Below, piece after piece: positions 1 through 7,682 of a stretch of 15,229 nucleotides of DNA. The notes under the pieces are model-generated. The model was not told where the DNA came from and made no database searches. It saw nothing but the letters and a program-made list of their open reading frames with translations. How positions within the stretch are numbered: position 1 is the stretch's first letter; the number at the start of each line of letters is the position of its first letter. The DNA comes from CALJTV01 sp034433775 (GTDB lineage: Bacteria > Chloroflexota > Dehalococcoidia > GIF9 > UBA5629): the NCBI GenBank assembly GCA_034433775.1, contig DAOUAI010000045.1, positions 1 through 15,229 on the forward strand. Direction: 5' to 3'. A program made the translations under genes and the position numbers.

Positions 1-1
1 T

Positions 2-283
2 GAGCTTGGACGGGAGGTGGATAGAGATAAATTCATCTGCACCTTGCTCCTTGAGTTGGAAAAACTTTACTTGAAGGTCCAAGCTGGAGGTTCTAACTCT
101 GTGTACGGAGCATGGAAGGAATACCTGGAAACCTTGGGAAAATGGGTCACTGTTAAGAGTGGTCAGCATGTTGACCAAGGGAAAGCTGAAGATGTCACCG
201 AACAGGGAAGCCTTATCTTACGGCATGCCGATGGCAGCCTTGTTGAAGTGATGGCTGGTGATGTAACGATAGTCAGGGACTGA
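2..283 (+). CDS. birA: Biotin-[acetyl-CoA-carboxylase] ligase, C-terminal part (5' truncated by window edge)
   Basis: The open frame runs in from the left edge, so only the last 93 codons are present. The first residues read ELGREVDRDKF, matching the helix where biotin-protein ligases continue into their C-terminal part. The rest has the pattern of the small C-terminal BPL_C domain: a Trp-rich helix, LGKWVTV, a QGKAEDVTEQGSL strand pair and a closing MAGDVTIVRD. The family uses ATP to make biotinyl-AMP and transfers biotin to a lysine of carboxylase carrier proteins in the cytoplasm. The first Met inside the frame (base 17) is not the start. Whether an N-terminal DNA-binding domain exists, making it a regulator too, cannot be seen. 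The gene converges on the slipin gene. A biotin transporter gene, bioY, lies on the other side of the window. Confidence 0.85.
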   Translation, partial: ELGREVDRDKFICTLLLELEKLYLKVQAGGSNSVYGAWKEYLETLGKWVTVKSGQHVDQGKAEDVTEQGSLILRHADGSLVEVMAGDVTIVRD

Positions 284-313
284 GACCCGTCCCGGATGAT
301 ATGGGGACGGGTC
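284..313. terminator. GC-rich hairpin between convergent birA and slipin genes
   Basis: A perfect 10-bp inverted repeat, GACCCGTCCC (284-293) and GGGACGGGTC (304-313), has a 10-base loop and starts directly after the birA stop codon. It sits between two genes that end towards each other, so it could stop transcription from both sides. No strong T run follows on either strand, so it is not a textbook intrinsic terminator; position and stem strength are the main support. Confidence 0.6.
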
Positions 314-332
314 CTCGTCCTTGTAGGATGTT

Positions 333-1076
333 TTATTTGCCGAGCCAAGGTTTAAGCAGGTCGATTGGTAGGGGAAAGACCACTGTGTTAGTTCTCTCTG
401 TGGAGATGGTGGTTAAGGTCTGCATATAACGGAGTTGAAGTGCAGCAGGTTCACTGGCGATGACCCTAGCTGCCTGGGCAAGTTTTTCTGCAGCCTGGAA
501 CTCTCCATCGGCATGGACAATCTTAGCTCTTCTTTCTCTTTCAGCTTCAGCTTGGGCAGCCATAGCTCGTTGCATTGATTCGGGAAGTTCGACATCTCTG
601 ACTTCAACCATGCTGACTTTTATCCCCCAGGGTTCGGTACCCTCATCGATAAGTGCTTGGAGTCGCTCGTTGATTTTGTCGCGGTGAGCAAGCAGGTCCT
701 CGAGTTCGGATTGTCCGACTACGTTGCGTAAGGTTGTTTGAGAAAGTAGCGAAGTGGCCCTGATGTACTGCTCTACGTTAAGTACAGCGTCCTCCGGTCT
801 TACTACTCTAAAGTAGACGACAGCGTCAACCTTCACTGTCACAGTGTCCAAGGTGATGCATTCCTGGCGTGGGACATCCATAGTTACAACACGGAGGTCC
901 ACCTTTACCATCCGTTCGATGAAGGGTATGAGGAAGATGAGCCCCGGACCTCTGACACCAACATATCTACCTAAACGGAATACCACTCCTCGTTCATATT
1001 CGTTGACAATTCGTATAGCGGCAGCAAGTATTATGATTGCGAATATGACTAGAGCGACAATGAGAACGATATTCAT
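333..1076 (-). CDS. Slipin / stomatin-like SPFH-domain membrane protein
   Basis: The 247-residue protein has one N-terminal hydrophobic segment (about residues 3-22). It is followed by the stomatin signature NEYERGVVFRLGR and a band-7/SPFH domain to about residue 185. An Ala/Glu-rich helical stretch (AAQAEAERERRAK) and a hydrophobic C-terminal tail end it. Slipins form oligomers on the cytoplasmic membrane and are commonly encoded next to an NfeD-type protease; in archaea the C-terminal region of the stomatin partner is a known substrate of that protease. Here the start codon overlaps the nfeD stop as ATGA (1073-1076), and an AAGGAGGA ribosome-binding site lies within the end of nfeD, so the two are translationally coupled. 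Length is normal for bacterial slipins. Function is inferred from family and context. Confidence 0.9.
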   Translation of the reverse strand: MNIVLIVALVIFAIIILAAAIRIVNEYERGVVFRLGRYVGVRGPGLIFLIPFIERMVKVDLRVVTMDVPRQECITLDTVTVKVDAVVYFRVVRPEDAVLNVEQYIRATSLLSQTTLRNVVGQSELEDLLAHRDKINERLQALIDEGTEPWGIKVSMVEVRDVELPESMQRAMAAQAEAERERRAKIVHADGEFQAAEKLAQAARVIASEPAALQLRYMQTLTTISTERTNTVVFPLPIDLLKPWLGK

Positions 1077-2404
1077 TTTTTCCTCCTTTTGGTTTTCTTA
1101 CTCACTATCAATTTTAATCCCTCGACCTTGGTTATCGTCACCTCCTCTCCGGGCTCTGCTTTACCCTCGTCGATTATCGCTGTCCATAGTTCGCCATCCA
1201 CTAGTACTGTCCCTTTGGGCTCCAAGTACGTTTTAGCCACAGCTGTTTTGCCGATGAGTGCCTCGGTGCCAGTGACTACACGTCTTTTCTGACCGCGAAT
1301 GATGGCTCCTATGACGAACACAACGAAGGCGCCTATAACAATAGTCACTATTGCGATCAGTCCTCTGTTGACCTGCATTTGTGGTGAGGTGCCACTGAAA
1401 AGAATGAGCGAACCGATGACCATGGACACAAGTCCGCCTGCAGTCAGTATACCAAAAGCCGTGGTAAAAAGCTCAGCAACAAATAGCCCGAAAGCAAGTA
1501 ATATGAGCAGAACGCCAGCCCAGTTGGCGTTGAGTACACCAAGGGAATAAAAGGCAAGAAGGAGACTGATGCCTCCAAAAACACCAGGGAATATCATGCC
1601 CGGGTTCGAAATTTCGGTGATCAGGCCTATAGTAGCCAAGCTGAGCAGTATGTAGGCGATATTTGGATCACTTATGATATGTAGAAAATGCTCAATCGCG
1701 TTCATCTGGTTTATATGCAGGTTGTAAGTTGTGGTGTCCAGTGTCTTTTCTTCGCCAGTGGCTAAGGTTACCTTCCTGCCATTTATCTGTTTAATCAAAC
1801 TCTCTATGTCTTCAGCCACGAAGTCTATAAGCCCAGCCTCCAAGGCCTCTGAGGGGGTGAATGACTTACTTTCTGTCACTGCGAGTTCGGCTTCTTCTGG
1901 GTTGCGACCACGCAACTGGGCTACACTTCTTATCCATGCAGAGGAAAACTCGGTCGTCTTCTTTTTCATTTCCTCTGGCATCTCCTGTCCGATGGTGACA
2001 GGATGTGCTGCTCCGATGCTGGTGCCCGGGGTCATAGCAGCTATGTGGGCAGCCAGTGTGATAAAAGTGCCGGCTGAGGCCGCCCAGCTGCCTCGGGGGG
2101 ATATGTATACTATGACTGGCACTTTGGCGTTCAAGATGCGTGTCACAATTTTCTCAGTGGAATCGAGCAGCCCACCGGGAGTATTTAACTCTATGATGCA
2201 GGCGGTGCTTCCTTTAATTTCTGCTTGACGGATACCACGGTCGACGTAATTTGCTACTGCTGGCACTATTGTACCTTCGAGTTTCAGTATCTCCAGTTCG
2301 GCTGCACTAGCAGTTGTCCTGTTAGGGGCGAAGAATATTATAATGGTCAAGCTGACGAGGGAAAGAATAACTGCCCGTTTTAATAACTGTACCACGAGTG
2401 ACAT
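1073..2404 (-). CDS. nfeD: Long-form NfeD membrane serine protease (ClpP-like domain plus NfeD domain)
   Basis: The 443-residue protein has an N-terminal hydrophobic signal or anchor (about 10-25). A ClpP/crotonase-fold protease domain (about 37-225) contains NTPGG and the nucleophile motif GSWAASAGT with Ser110. Lys149, just before TTEFSSAWIRSVAQLRGRN, aligns by eye with the catalytic Lys of the archaeal 1510-N Ser-Lys protease. Next come several membrane segments (about 240-365) and a C-terminal OB-fold NfeD domain (about 380-437). The basic tail ends KKTKRRKK. The family cleaves membrane proteins, including the partner stomatin, and belongs to membrane quality control. The slipin gene overlaps its 3' end. 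The start is an ATG with little Shine-Dalgarno sequence, but a plausible promoter lies only about 20 bases upstream. Confidence 0.9.
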   Translation of the reverse strand: MSLVVQLLKRAVILSLVSLTIIIFFAPNRTTASAAELEILKLEGTIVPAVANYVDRGIRQAEIKGSTACIIELNTPGGLLDSTEKIVTRILNAKVPVIVYISPRGSWAASAGTFITLAAHIAAMTPGTSIGAAHPVTIGQEMPEEMKKKTTEFSSAWIRSVAQLRGRNPEEAELAVTESKSFTPSEALEAGLIDFVAEDIESLIKQINGRKVTLATGEEKTLDTTTYNLHINQMNAIEHFLHIISDPNIAYILLSLATIGLITEISNPGMIFPGVFGGISLLLAFYSLGVLNANWAGVLLILLAFGLFVAELFTTAFGILTAGGLVSMVIGSLILFSGTSPQMQVNRGLIAIVTIVIGAFVVFVIGAIIRGQKRRVVTGTEALIGKTAVAKTYLEPKGTVLVDGELWTAIIDEGKAEPGEEVTITKVEGLKLIVSKKTKRRKK

Positions 2405-2421
2405 TTGTTAGCCCCGGGTTA

Positions 2422-2450
2422 ATTATAGTTTACAGACCTATTAGCAGCAA
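2422..2450 (-). promoter_or_regulatory. Candidate sigma-70-type promoter for nfeD-slipin
   Basis: Reading the minus strand, a perfect -10 TATAAT (2422-2427) lies 17 bases from TTGCTG (2445-2450), which matches only half of the -35 consensus. The transcript would start near 2415, leaving a leader of about 11 bases before the nfeD ATG. The call rests on the -10 sequence, the spacing and the divergent position. Confidence 0.4.
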
Positions 2451-2481
2451 CCATGTGCAGTTAGTTGTCTATAATGCTGTA

Positions 2482-2510
2482 TTGAAGACGAAGAAGTCTT
2501 ATTGTAGAAT
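2482..2510 (+). promoter_or_regulatory. Candidate promoter for the his operon
   Basis: TTGAAG (2482-2487) and TAGAAT (2505-2510) are separated by 17 bases. The start point would fall near 2517, about 11 bases before the ATG chosen for hisZ. A second, perfect TATAAT at 2470-2475 on the same strand lacks a recognisable -35 and could be an alternative with a longer leader. No attenuator, T-box or His-codon leader peptide is visible in the short space between the nfeD start and hisZ. Confidence 0.4.
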
Positions 2511-2527
2511 AGGTGAACCTACACGAT

Positions 2528-3790
2528 ATGCAGGAGAAGTTTATAATTCAAAGGTGCAAAGGGGCACGGGACTTGCTTCCTGGGGATGTCGAAGTATTTC
2601 GATATATTGAGGATGTGTTCCGTCGCTCATGTACGGACTGGGGTTATCAAGAAGTACGAACCCCGACCCTGGAGTATTTGCACCTGTTTACTGCTGCGGG
2701 TACGCTTACTCCCAATATGCTAAGCCGTGTCTACTCCTTTCTTGATTGGGATGGGTGGAGTGGTGAGCGCGTGGTGTTGCGCCCGGACGGGACTATCCCT
2801 GTCGCACGGCTATATATAGAAAATGCATCTCAGTGGGGTACGGCAAGGTTGTTTTATGTGACCAATGTTTTTGTTTTTGAGGCAACCGGCGTGGAAAGCA
2901 GGGAACGTTGGCAATGTGGAGCCGAACTCATAGGTGGTAAACAACCGAGTGCTGACGTAGAGACGATTGCTTTGGCATTTGAAGTCCTAAGAAATCTGGG
3001 GTTGCGTGATGTCGAAATTCGGTTGTCACATGCAGGTGTGCTCGGAGCGCTGCTTAAGGGGTTAGGATTAAGTACCGGTGACGAGATGAGGCTTTTGGAC
3101 AGGATCCTCGATGGAGACATAGAGGCGTTGCAAAAGACCGAATCATTTAGTTCCAGTCATCATGAATTCTTGCTGCGCATTTTGAACTCCAAGGGTACAC
3201 GCGCTGCTTTCATTAAGAACTTGAGGTCTTTGCCACAGCTCCCTGAAAATGTCAGTTCAGCGCTCGATGATTTTGCCGGTATCGCTGAGTTACTCGATGC
3301 CCTAGGTATAAGTTACCAGATCGATGCCACCTCGGTGAGGGGTTTTGAATACTATACCGGCGTTTGCTTTCAGTTTTTATCTCAGGGGAAGAGAATCGGT
3401 AGTGGTGGTAGATACGACAATCTAATTCCACTTCTCGGCGGTAGGAATACTCCGGCTTGCGGGTTTGCGCTTTATATGGATCCGTTGATGGATATAGTTG
3501 TGCCAGTGAAGAAGCAGGACAGTGAACGGAGGGTTATAGTCAAGTGCGAGCAGGAAATTCCGAGTATCGTTAGGGCTGGGTTTAAAGTCGCAGAGGCGCT
3601 TCGTACCCGGGGCTATACTGCTGAACTCAGTATTTCTGGTGCGGAAGTAGCCTCAGAAGTAGCCTGTCGATGGTCGGTTATAGTCCGGGATGACCCAGTG
3701 AGTTTTGTGATAGTGGATAAAAAGCGCAAGCAGAAAAAGAAAACGGACTCTGTGGAAGGTGCTGTTGATATAATAGGAGGTATAAAATAG
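2528..3790 (+). CDS. hisZ: ATP phosphoribosyltransferase regulatory subunit HisZ
   Basis: This is a class II His-tRNA-synthetase-like protein of 420 residues. Recognisable blocks are KGARDLLPGD (11-20), LRPDGTIPVARL (84-95), WQCGAELIGG (128-137) and RGFEYYTG (271-278), followed by GSGGRYDNLI and the CGFAL strand. RGFEYYTG rather than RGLDYY, and position directly before hisG, favour HisZ over HisS. HisZ cannot charge tRNA; it activates short-form HisG and carries histidine feedback inhibition in the hetero-octamer. Residues about 334-420 look like a worn anticodon-binding-type domain ending in a lysine-rich patch (DKKRKQKKKT), longer than many HisZ. I chose the ATG at 2528, with AGGTGA 11 bases upstream. 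An in-frame GTG at 2513 has no Shine-Dalgarno and would add five residues. Confidence 0.85.
   Translation: MQEKFIIQRCKGARDLLPGDVEVFRYIEDVFRRSCTDWGYQEVRTPTLEYLHLFTAAGTLTPNMLSRVYSFLDWDGWSGERVVLRPDGTIPVARLYIENASQWGTARLFYVTNVFVFEATGVESRERWQCGAELIGGKQPSADVETIALAFEVLRNLGLRDVEIRLSHAGVLGALLKGLGLSTGDEMRLLDRILDGDIEALQKTESFSSSHHEFLLRILNSKGTRAAFIKNLRSLPQLPENVSSALDDFAGIAELLDALGISYQIDATSVRGFEYYTGVCFQFLSQGKRIGSGGRYDNLIPLLGGRNTPACGFALYMDPLMDIVVPVKKQDSERRVIVKCEQEIPSIVRAGFKVAEALRTRGYTAELSISGAEVASEVACRWSVIVRDDPVSFVIVDKKRKQKKKTDSVEGAVDIIGGIK
3775..3781 (+). promoter_or_regulatory. Strong ribosome-binding site deciding the TTG start of hisG
   Basis: AGGAGGT lies inside the last codons of hisZ, 10 bases before the TTG at 3792. 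No ATG or GTG is in frame before the LALPKGRL motif, so this site supports initiation at TTG and coupling to hisZ translation. Confidence 0.6.
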
Positions 3791-3791
3791 T

Positions 3792-5231
3792 TTGTTAGGT
3801 AGTTGTGCCCTTTCATCTGTTAAATTGGCTTTGCCCAAGGGTAGACTTTTACCAGCTACTGCTTGTCTTCTCAGAGAAGCAGGGCTGGAATTTAAAAACT
3901 ATACTGAGTCAACACGGATTTATCGTCTTGAGTCGTCAAAATATCCATTTGTGTCAGCTAAGATTTTTCAGGAAAGAGATATTCCTGTTCAGGTGGCTGT
4001 GGGGAATTATGATTTGGGCATATGCAGTCTGGATTGGATCGAGGAGTTGATGAGTAAATATCCTGCCAGCACCTTGGTTAAGGTGCTGGACCTGCAATAT
4101 GGTCGGGGCGGTGTATATGTTGTATCAAGTAAATTTGATGACATACAAAGTTTTCAGAGCTTGGTGAGTAGTCAGCACACTCTGCGAATTGTGACTGAAT
4201 ATCCAAACTTAGCAGAAAGAATGGCTTTGAAGTTCAGGCTTAGGGATTTTAGGGTTTTCCCTATATGGGGTGCTGGGGAGGTCTATCCGCCTGAAAATGC
4301 TGATGTTGTTGTATTATGGGCGGAAGACGAGGTTGAAGTAGCTGCTCAGAGCCTGGTCCCATTAAAGACCTTGTTTCAGACCAGCGCTTTTCTTGTAGCT
4401 AACAAAAACAGTTGGGAGACGAAGGAGCTGGGTCAGGTGGTGGGACTGTTAAGCGATGCTCTGAGCAAGACGGTTAAGCCATGGCTGGAGGTCAGGCCAA
4501 ATTTAAAGAGAAGTGCCAATAACTTTCGTTTGAGTGCTCAAGCGGATAAAATCTGGTTAGCGTTGCCGGATGGGCACCAACAAGCTCCCACTCAGGAATT
4601 CTTGGGAAAGGCTGGACTGAGGATGGAAGGTTATTCAGCTGATATACTCGACAGGCGCCCACGCTGCATCCTCGATTGGGTGTGTACGAAAGTTATCAGA
4701 CCGCAGGATATGCCATTACAAGTGGCAAATGGTGGCTTTGACCTTGCTATAACTGGTGAAGACTGGCTTCTTGACCATATCCATCGTTTTCCCTCCAGTC
4801 CGGTTGTGAAACTGCTCGACCTAGGCTTCGGTCAGGTGAGGGTAGTAGCGGTGACTAGTCAGAGTTTACCTGTAAGTGACATTGCTGACTTACGACAACT
4901 TGCGGAGTCTGGCAGAATATCGCCCATCCGGGTTGCTTCGGAGTATGTGAACATCGCTGATAAATACCTCCGTGATAATCATTTCTCCAGATATAGGCTA
5001 ATCCCTACTTGGGGGGCGAGCGAGGTTTTCTTACCCGAAGATGCTGATTTGCTCATTGAAAACACACAGACTGGTAAGACGCTACTCGAGCATAATCTGA
5101 AAGTCGTGGACACTATATTTAAGTCTGCAGCCTGTCTTATAGGAAACAGGTATAGCATCGAGAATGCAGTAAAGAAAAATAAGGTTCTCAGTCTGGTAGA
5201 AGCTTTCCGTCAGGCTACCAAGGTCGGCTAG
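3792..5231 (+). CDS. hisG: ATP phosphoribosyltransferase, tandem fusion of two short-form HisG domains
   Basis: HisG condenses ATP with PRPP, the first step of histidine synthesis. Short-form HisG is usually about 200-230 residues; this chain is 479 and holds two full copies. Copy 1 (about 11-224) has LALPKGRLL, RDIPVQVAVGNYDLGI, RIVTEYPN and GAGEVYPPENAD. Copy 2 (about 254-471) has LALPDGHQ, QDMPLQVANGGFDLAITGEDW, RVASEYVN and GASEVFLPEDAD. Only copy 2 keeps the PRPP-phosphate loop, TQTGKTL (425-431); the same place in copy 1 reads AEDEVEV. Only copy 1 keeps Lys16-Gly-Arg18; copy 2 has Asp-Gly-His there. No stop or frameshift separates the halves. The linker is about 225-253. The start is TTG, one base after the hisZ stop, and hisD follows with no gap. 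How active sites form from the two halves is inference. Confidence 0.9.
   Translation: MLGSCALSSVKLALPKGRLLPATACLLREAGLEFKNYTESTRIYRLESSKYPFVSAKIFQERDIPVQVAVGNYDLGICSLDWIEELMSKYPASTLVKVLDLQYGRGGVYVVSSKFDDIQSFQSLVSSQHTLRIVTEYPNLAERMALKFRLRDFRVFPIWGAGEVYPPENADVVVLWAEDEVEVAAQSLVPLKTLFQTSAFLVANKNSWETKELGQVVGLLSDALSKTVKPWLEVRPNLKRSANNFRLSAQADKIWLALPDGHQQAPTQEFLGKAGLRMEGYSADILDRRPRCILDWVCTKVIRPQDMPLQVANGGFDLAITGEDWLLDHIHRFPSSPVVKLLDLGFGQVRVVAVTSQSLPVSDIADLRQLAESGRISPIRVASEYVNIADKYLRDNHFSRYRLIPTWGASEVFLPEDADLLIENTQTGKTLLEHNLKVVDTIFKSAACLIGNRYSIENAVKKNKVLSLVEAFRQATKVG
3822..5204 (+). repeat. Internal tandem duplication of the HisG catalytic domain
   Basis: The two halves of hisG (about 3822-4463 and 4551-5204) encode paralogous domains offset by 243-248 residues. 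Paired motifs include PVQVAVGNYDLGI/PLQVANGGFDLAI, VKVLDLQYG/VKLLDLGFG and IWGAGEVYPPENAD/TWGASEVFLPEDAD. The copies differ widely, so the duplication is old; no direct DNA repeat is evident. Confidence 0.85.
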
Positions 5232-6536
5232 ATGAAGATAGTAAGAGGCTTTCAAGAAGCGGCTAGATTACTTGCCCGGGAAGTACCTGAATATGGACGA
5301 CACCTGGCACTGGTGGGTTCGCCAGCGGAAAAGAGGAAAAAGACTTCTGAAGAGCAGATTGTCAGCGAGATAATTAACGAAGTACGTGCCAGGGGTGATA
5401 GTGCTTTATTTAAGTACACCAAGAAACTTGATGGTGTTGAAATTCATTCACTTGAACTTAGTAGGAATGAAATATCTGCTGCTTACAAAACAGTCGATGG
5501 CAAGCTGGTGGCGGCGTTAAGGCTAGCTGCTAGAAGGATAGAAGATTTTCACTCTGTTTGCAGACAGAGGCTATATACCGGATTTTTACTAAGAGGGTTA
5601 GGGCGACAGGTCAGAGCTTTGGATAAAGTGGGTATTTATGTTCCTGGGGGCACTGCTTCTTATCCCTCTACGGTGCTGATGACTGCTATTCCAGCTCGGG
5701 TAGCGGGTGTAAAAGAAATTATCATGACGACTCCGCCGGGCAAGAACGGTACTGTCCGACCGTTGACTCTTGTGGCGGCTGATATTGCCGGTGTTGACCG
5801 TATTTTTCGTATTGGTGGTGCCCAAGCTATTGCTGCATTGGCATTTGGGACAGAATCGGTACCTAAAGTTGACAAAATTTGCGGTCCAGGGAACATGTTT
5901 GTTGTCTTAGCAAAAAGGATGGTCTTCGGTGTGGTTACCATTGAAAGCCTTGCAGGTCCCAGTGAGGTGGTAATCGTAGCTGATGATACCGCCGACCCAG
6001 CATTGTGCGCCGCTGACCTTCTCGCTCAAGCTGAGCACGATGCGCAGGCTTTTGTGGCATTAGTTACCGTTTCTTCGAAGCTGGCTCGGAGTGTCAGCGC
6101 GGAAATAAGACGGCAGTTAGAAGAATTGGAACGGAAAGATATTGCTAGTAAGTCGATTTCAAAAGGAGTGATAGCGGTGGTGGGCAGTCTGGACGAAGCT
6201 ATAGAATTGGTCAACTTGTGTGCTCCGGAGCACGTATCGCTGATGCTAGGCGAAGCTAGCGCTTATGTTGATAAAGTCCGCAATGCTGGGTGCATTTTTG
6301 TTGGTGGTGATTCTGCGGTGGCTCTGGGTGATTATATAGCTGGTCCCAGCCATGTATTACCTACAGGCGGGAGCGCTCGTTTCAGCTCGCCCCTGGGTGT
6401 CGAGGACTTTCTCAAAATCACCAATGTCATAGCTCTGAACAGCGGTAGCACGAGACGGCTGGGGAAAGCTGCTATCGCTATAGCTGAAGCTGAGGGCTTG
6501 TCCGGGCATGCCAGAGCTATAAAAATGAGGATTTAG
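5232..6536 (+). CDS. hisD: Histidinol dehydrogenase
   Basis: The 434-residue protein is full length for HisD, which oxidises L-histidinol to L-histidine in two NAD-dependent steps. The expected zinc and catalytic residues are visible: Gln266 and His269 in AQAEHDAQ, Glu333-His334 in CAPEHVSLML, Asp367 in GDYIAGPSHVLPTGG, and His426 in GLSGHARA near the C-terminus. The nucleotide-fold region carries VGIYVPGGTASYPSTVLM (133-150) and the GPGNMFV segment. The ATG follows the hisG stop with no intervening base, so translation is probably coupled. Nothing is missing compared with characterised enzymes. Confidence 0.97.
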   Translation: MKIVRGFQEAARLLAREVPEYGRHLALVGSPAEKRKKTSEEQIVSEIINEVRARGDSALFKYTKKLDGVEIHSLELSRNEISAAYKTVDGKLVAALRLAARRIEDFHSVCRQRLYTGFLLRGLGRQVRALDKVGIYVPGGTASYPSTVLMTAIPARVAGVKEIIMTTPPGKNGTVRPLTLVAADIAGVDRIFRIGGAQAIAALAFGTESVPKVDKICGPGNMFVVLAKRMVFGVVTIESLAGPSEVVIVADDTADPALCAADLLAQAEHDAQAFVALVTVSSKLARSVSAEIRRQLEELERKDIASKSISKGVIAVVGSLDEAIELVNLCAPEHVSLMLGEASAYVDKVRNAGCIFVGGDSAVALGDYIAGPSHVLPTGGSARFSSPLGVEDFLKITNVIALNSGSTRRLGKAAIAIAEAEGLSGHARAIKMRI

Positions 6537-6557
6537 CGGTTGTTTCGGAGAGAAAAA

Positions 6558-7652
6558 GTGGGTTTATTTCAGGACTCAGAGAGGCTGATAAGAAAAGACA
6601 TTAGACATATTGAGGGCTATGTCCCTATCGAGCCAACAGAAATATTGAGCAAGCAGGTGGAGATCCCTCCTGACAGGGTGGTCAAGCTGGATGGAAATGA
6701 GAATCCTTATGGCTGCTCGGAGAAAGTAAGACAGGCTCTGGCTAGTTACAAGTATTATCACCTGTATCCTGACCCTGAGCAACGGGAATTACGCAAGGCA
6801 CTTGCTGAGTATGTAGGTGTGGGACCTGAATACATAGTGGCTGGTAGTGGGAGTGACGAGCTTATCGATCTGGTGTTGCGCTTGTTTCTGGAGCCTGGTG
6901 ATGGGGTAATTAATTGTCCGCCGACATTTGGTATGTATTCTTTTAGTACTAGGGTATGTGGAGGATTGACTGTTGACGTACCCAGGAGAGAAGACTTTTC
7001 CATAGATATGTCAGGTATAAAGAAAGAGCTGAACAAAAACACGAAGGTCATTTTTATCGCTTCGCCGAATAACCCGTCTGGTAACCTTGTTTCAGAAAGC
7101 GATATTCGCGAGCTTTTGAAAAGCAATATCATAGTGGTAATCGACGAAGCTTATTTTGAGTTTTGCGGTGTTACGGCGGCGAGTTTAGTTATGCAATATG
7201 CTAATCTGATAGTTCTAAGAACTTTTAGCAAGTGGGCTGGTCTGGCGGGGTTGAGAGCTGGCTATGGAATTTTTCCTGCTGACATTGTCAAGTACCTTAT
7301 GAGGATAAAGCAGCCATACAATGTGAACTGTGCTGCACAAGTGGCGGTGCTGGAGTCGTTGAGAGATATGGAGTACCTTCGCGGCACTATTAAGGCTATA
7401 ACGACAGAACGAGAAAGGATGATCGGCGAGTTGAATCAGTTCACCTGGCTCAAGGTATATCCTTCACAGGCTAACTTTGTGCTTTGCAGAGTGCTTGACG
7501 GAGAGGCTAAAAGGGTGCACAGGCAATTGCGGCAGAAAGGCATTTTTGTCCGTTATTTTGATGCTCCGGGGCTAAGAGATTGCCTGCGCATTAGCGTCGG
7601 TAAACCGGAGCATACTGATGCGCTGGTTGTTGCTTTGAAGGACATGTGTTAA
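6558..7652 (+). CDS. hisC: Histidinol-phosphate aminotransferase
   Basis: This is a fold-type I PLP aminotransferase that converts imidazole-acetol phosphate and glutamate to histidinol phosphate. Visible landmarks are KLDGNENPYG near the N-terminus, YPDPEQRELRKALA, SGSDELIDL, ASPNNPSGN, DEAYFEF and the PLP-lysine motif TFSKWAGLAGLRAGYG (Lys225 here). Length, about 364 residues, is normal. The start is uncertain. I prefer the GTG at 6558 because GGAG sits 7 bases before it; a TTG at 6540, three bases after the hisD stop, would add six residues and has only GAGG upstream. Position between hisD and hisB supports HisC over a general aminotransferase, though HisC enzymes can also act on aromatic amino acids. 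Confidence 0.92.
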   Translation: MGLFQDSERLIRKDIRHIEGYVPIEPTEILSKQVEIPPDRVVKLDGNENPYGCSEKVRQALASYKYYHLYPDPEQRELRKALAEYVGVGPEYIVAGSGSDELIDLVLRLFLEPGDGVINCPPTFGMYSFSTRVCGGLTVDVPRREDFSIDMSGIKKELNKNTKVIFIASPNNPSGNLVSESDIRELLKSNIIVVIDEAYFEFCGVTAASLVMQYANLIVLRTFSKWAGLAGLRAGYGIFPADIVKYLMRIKQPYNVNCAAQVAVLESLRDMEYLRGTIKAITTERERMIGELNQFTWLKVYPSQANFVLCRVLDGEAKRVHRQLRQKGIFVRYFDAPGLRDCLRISVGKPEHTDALVVALKDMC

Positions 7653-7682
7653 CATTGTCTAATAAGAATGCGAGGTTAGCAG

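Noticed and set aside
1731..2228. A 165-codon plus-strand open frame
   Set aside because: It is the shadow of the nfeD protease domain on the opposite strand; the Ser/Ala-rich composition is typical of such shadows.
2405..2527. Histidine attenuator, T-box or riboswitch before the his operon
   Set aside because: The space is short and occupied by two promoter candidates; there is no run of His codons, terminator hairpin or T-box-like sequence.
2528..3790. Histidyl-tRNA synthetase (HisS)
   Set aside because: It shares the class II fold, but has RGFEYYTG rather than RGLDYY, a poor anticodon-domain match, and sits directly before a short-form hisG that needs HisZ.
4464..4550. Frameshift or missed stop joining two separate hisG genes
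   Set aside because: The linker is continuous in frame, with no stop, no start codon backed by a ribosome-binding site and no obvious slippery run.
3792..5231. Long-form HisG with a C-terminal regulatory domain
   Set aside because: Long-form HisG is about 280-300 residues with a small ACT-like C-terminal domain. Here the second half repeats the catalytic domain motifs, and hisZ is present.
6758..7132. A 124-codon minus-strand open frame
   Set aside because: It is antisense to hisC, which has all its family motifs; the frame has no domain or start signal of its own.
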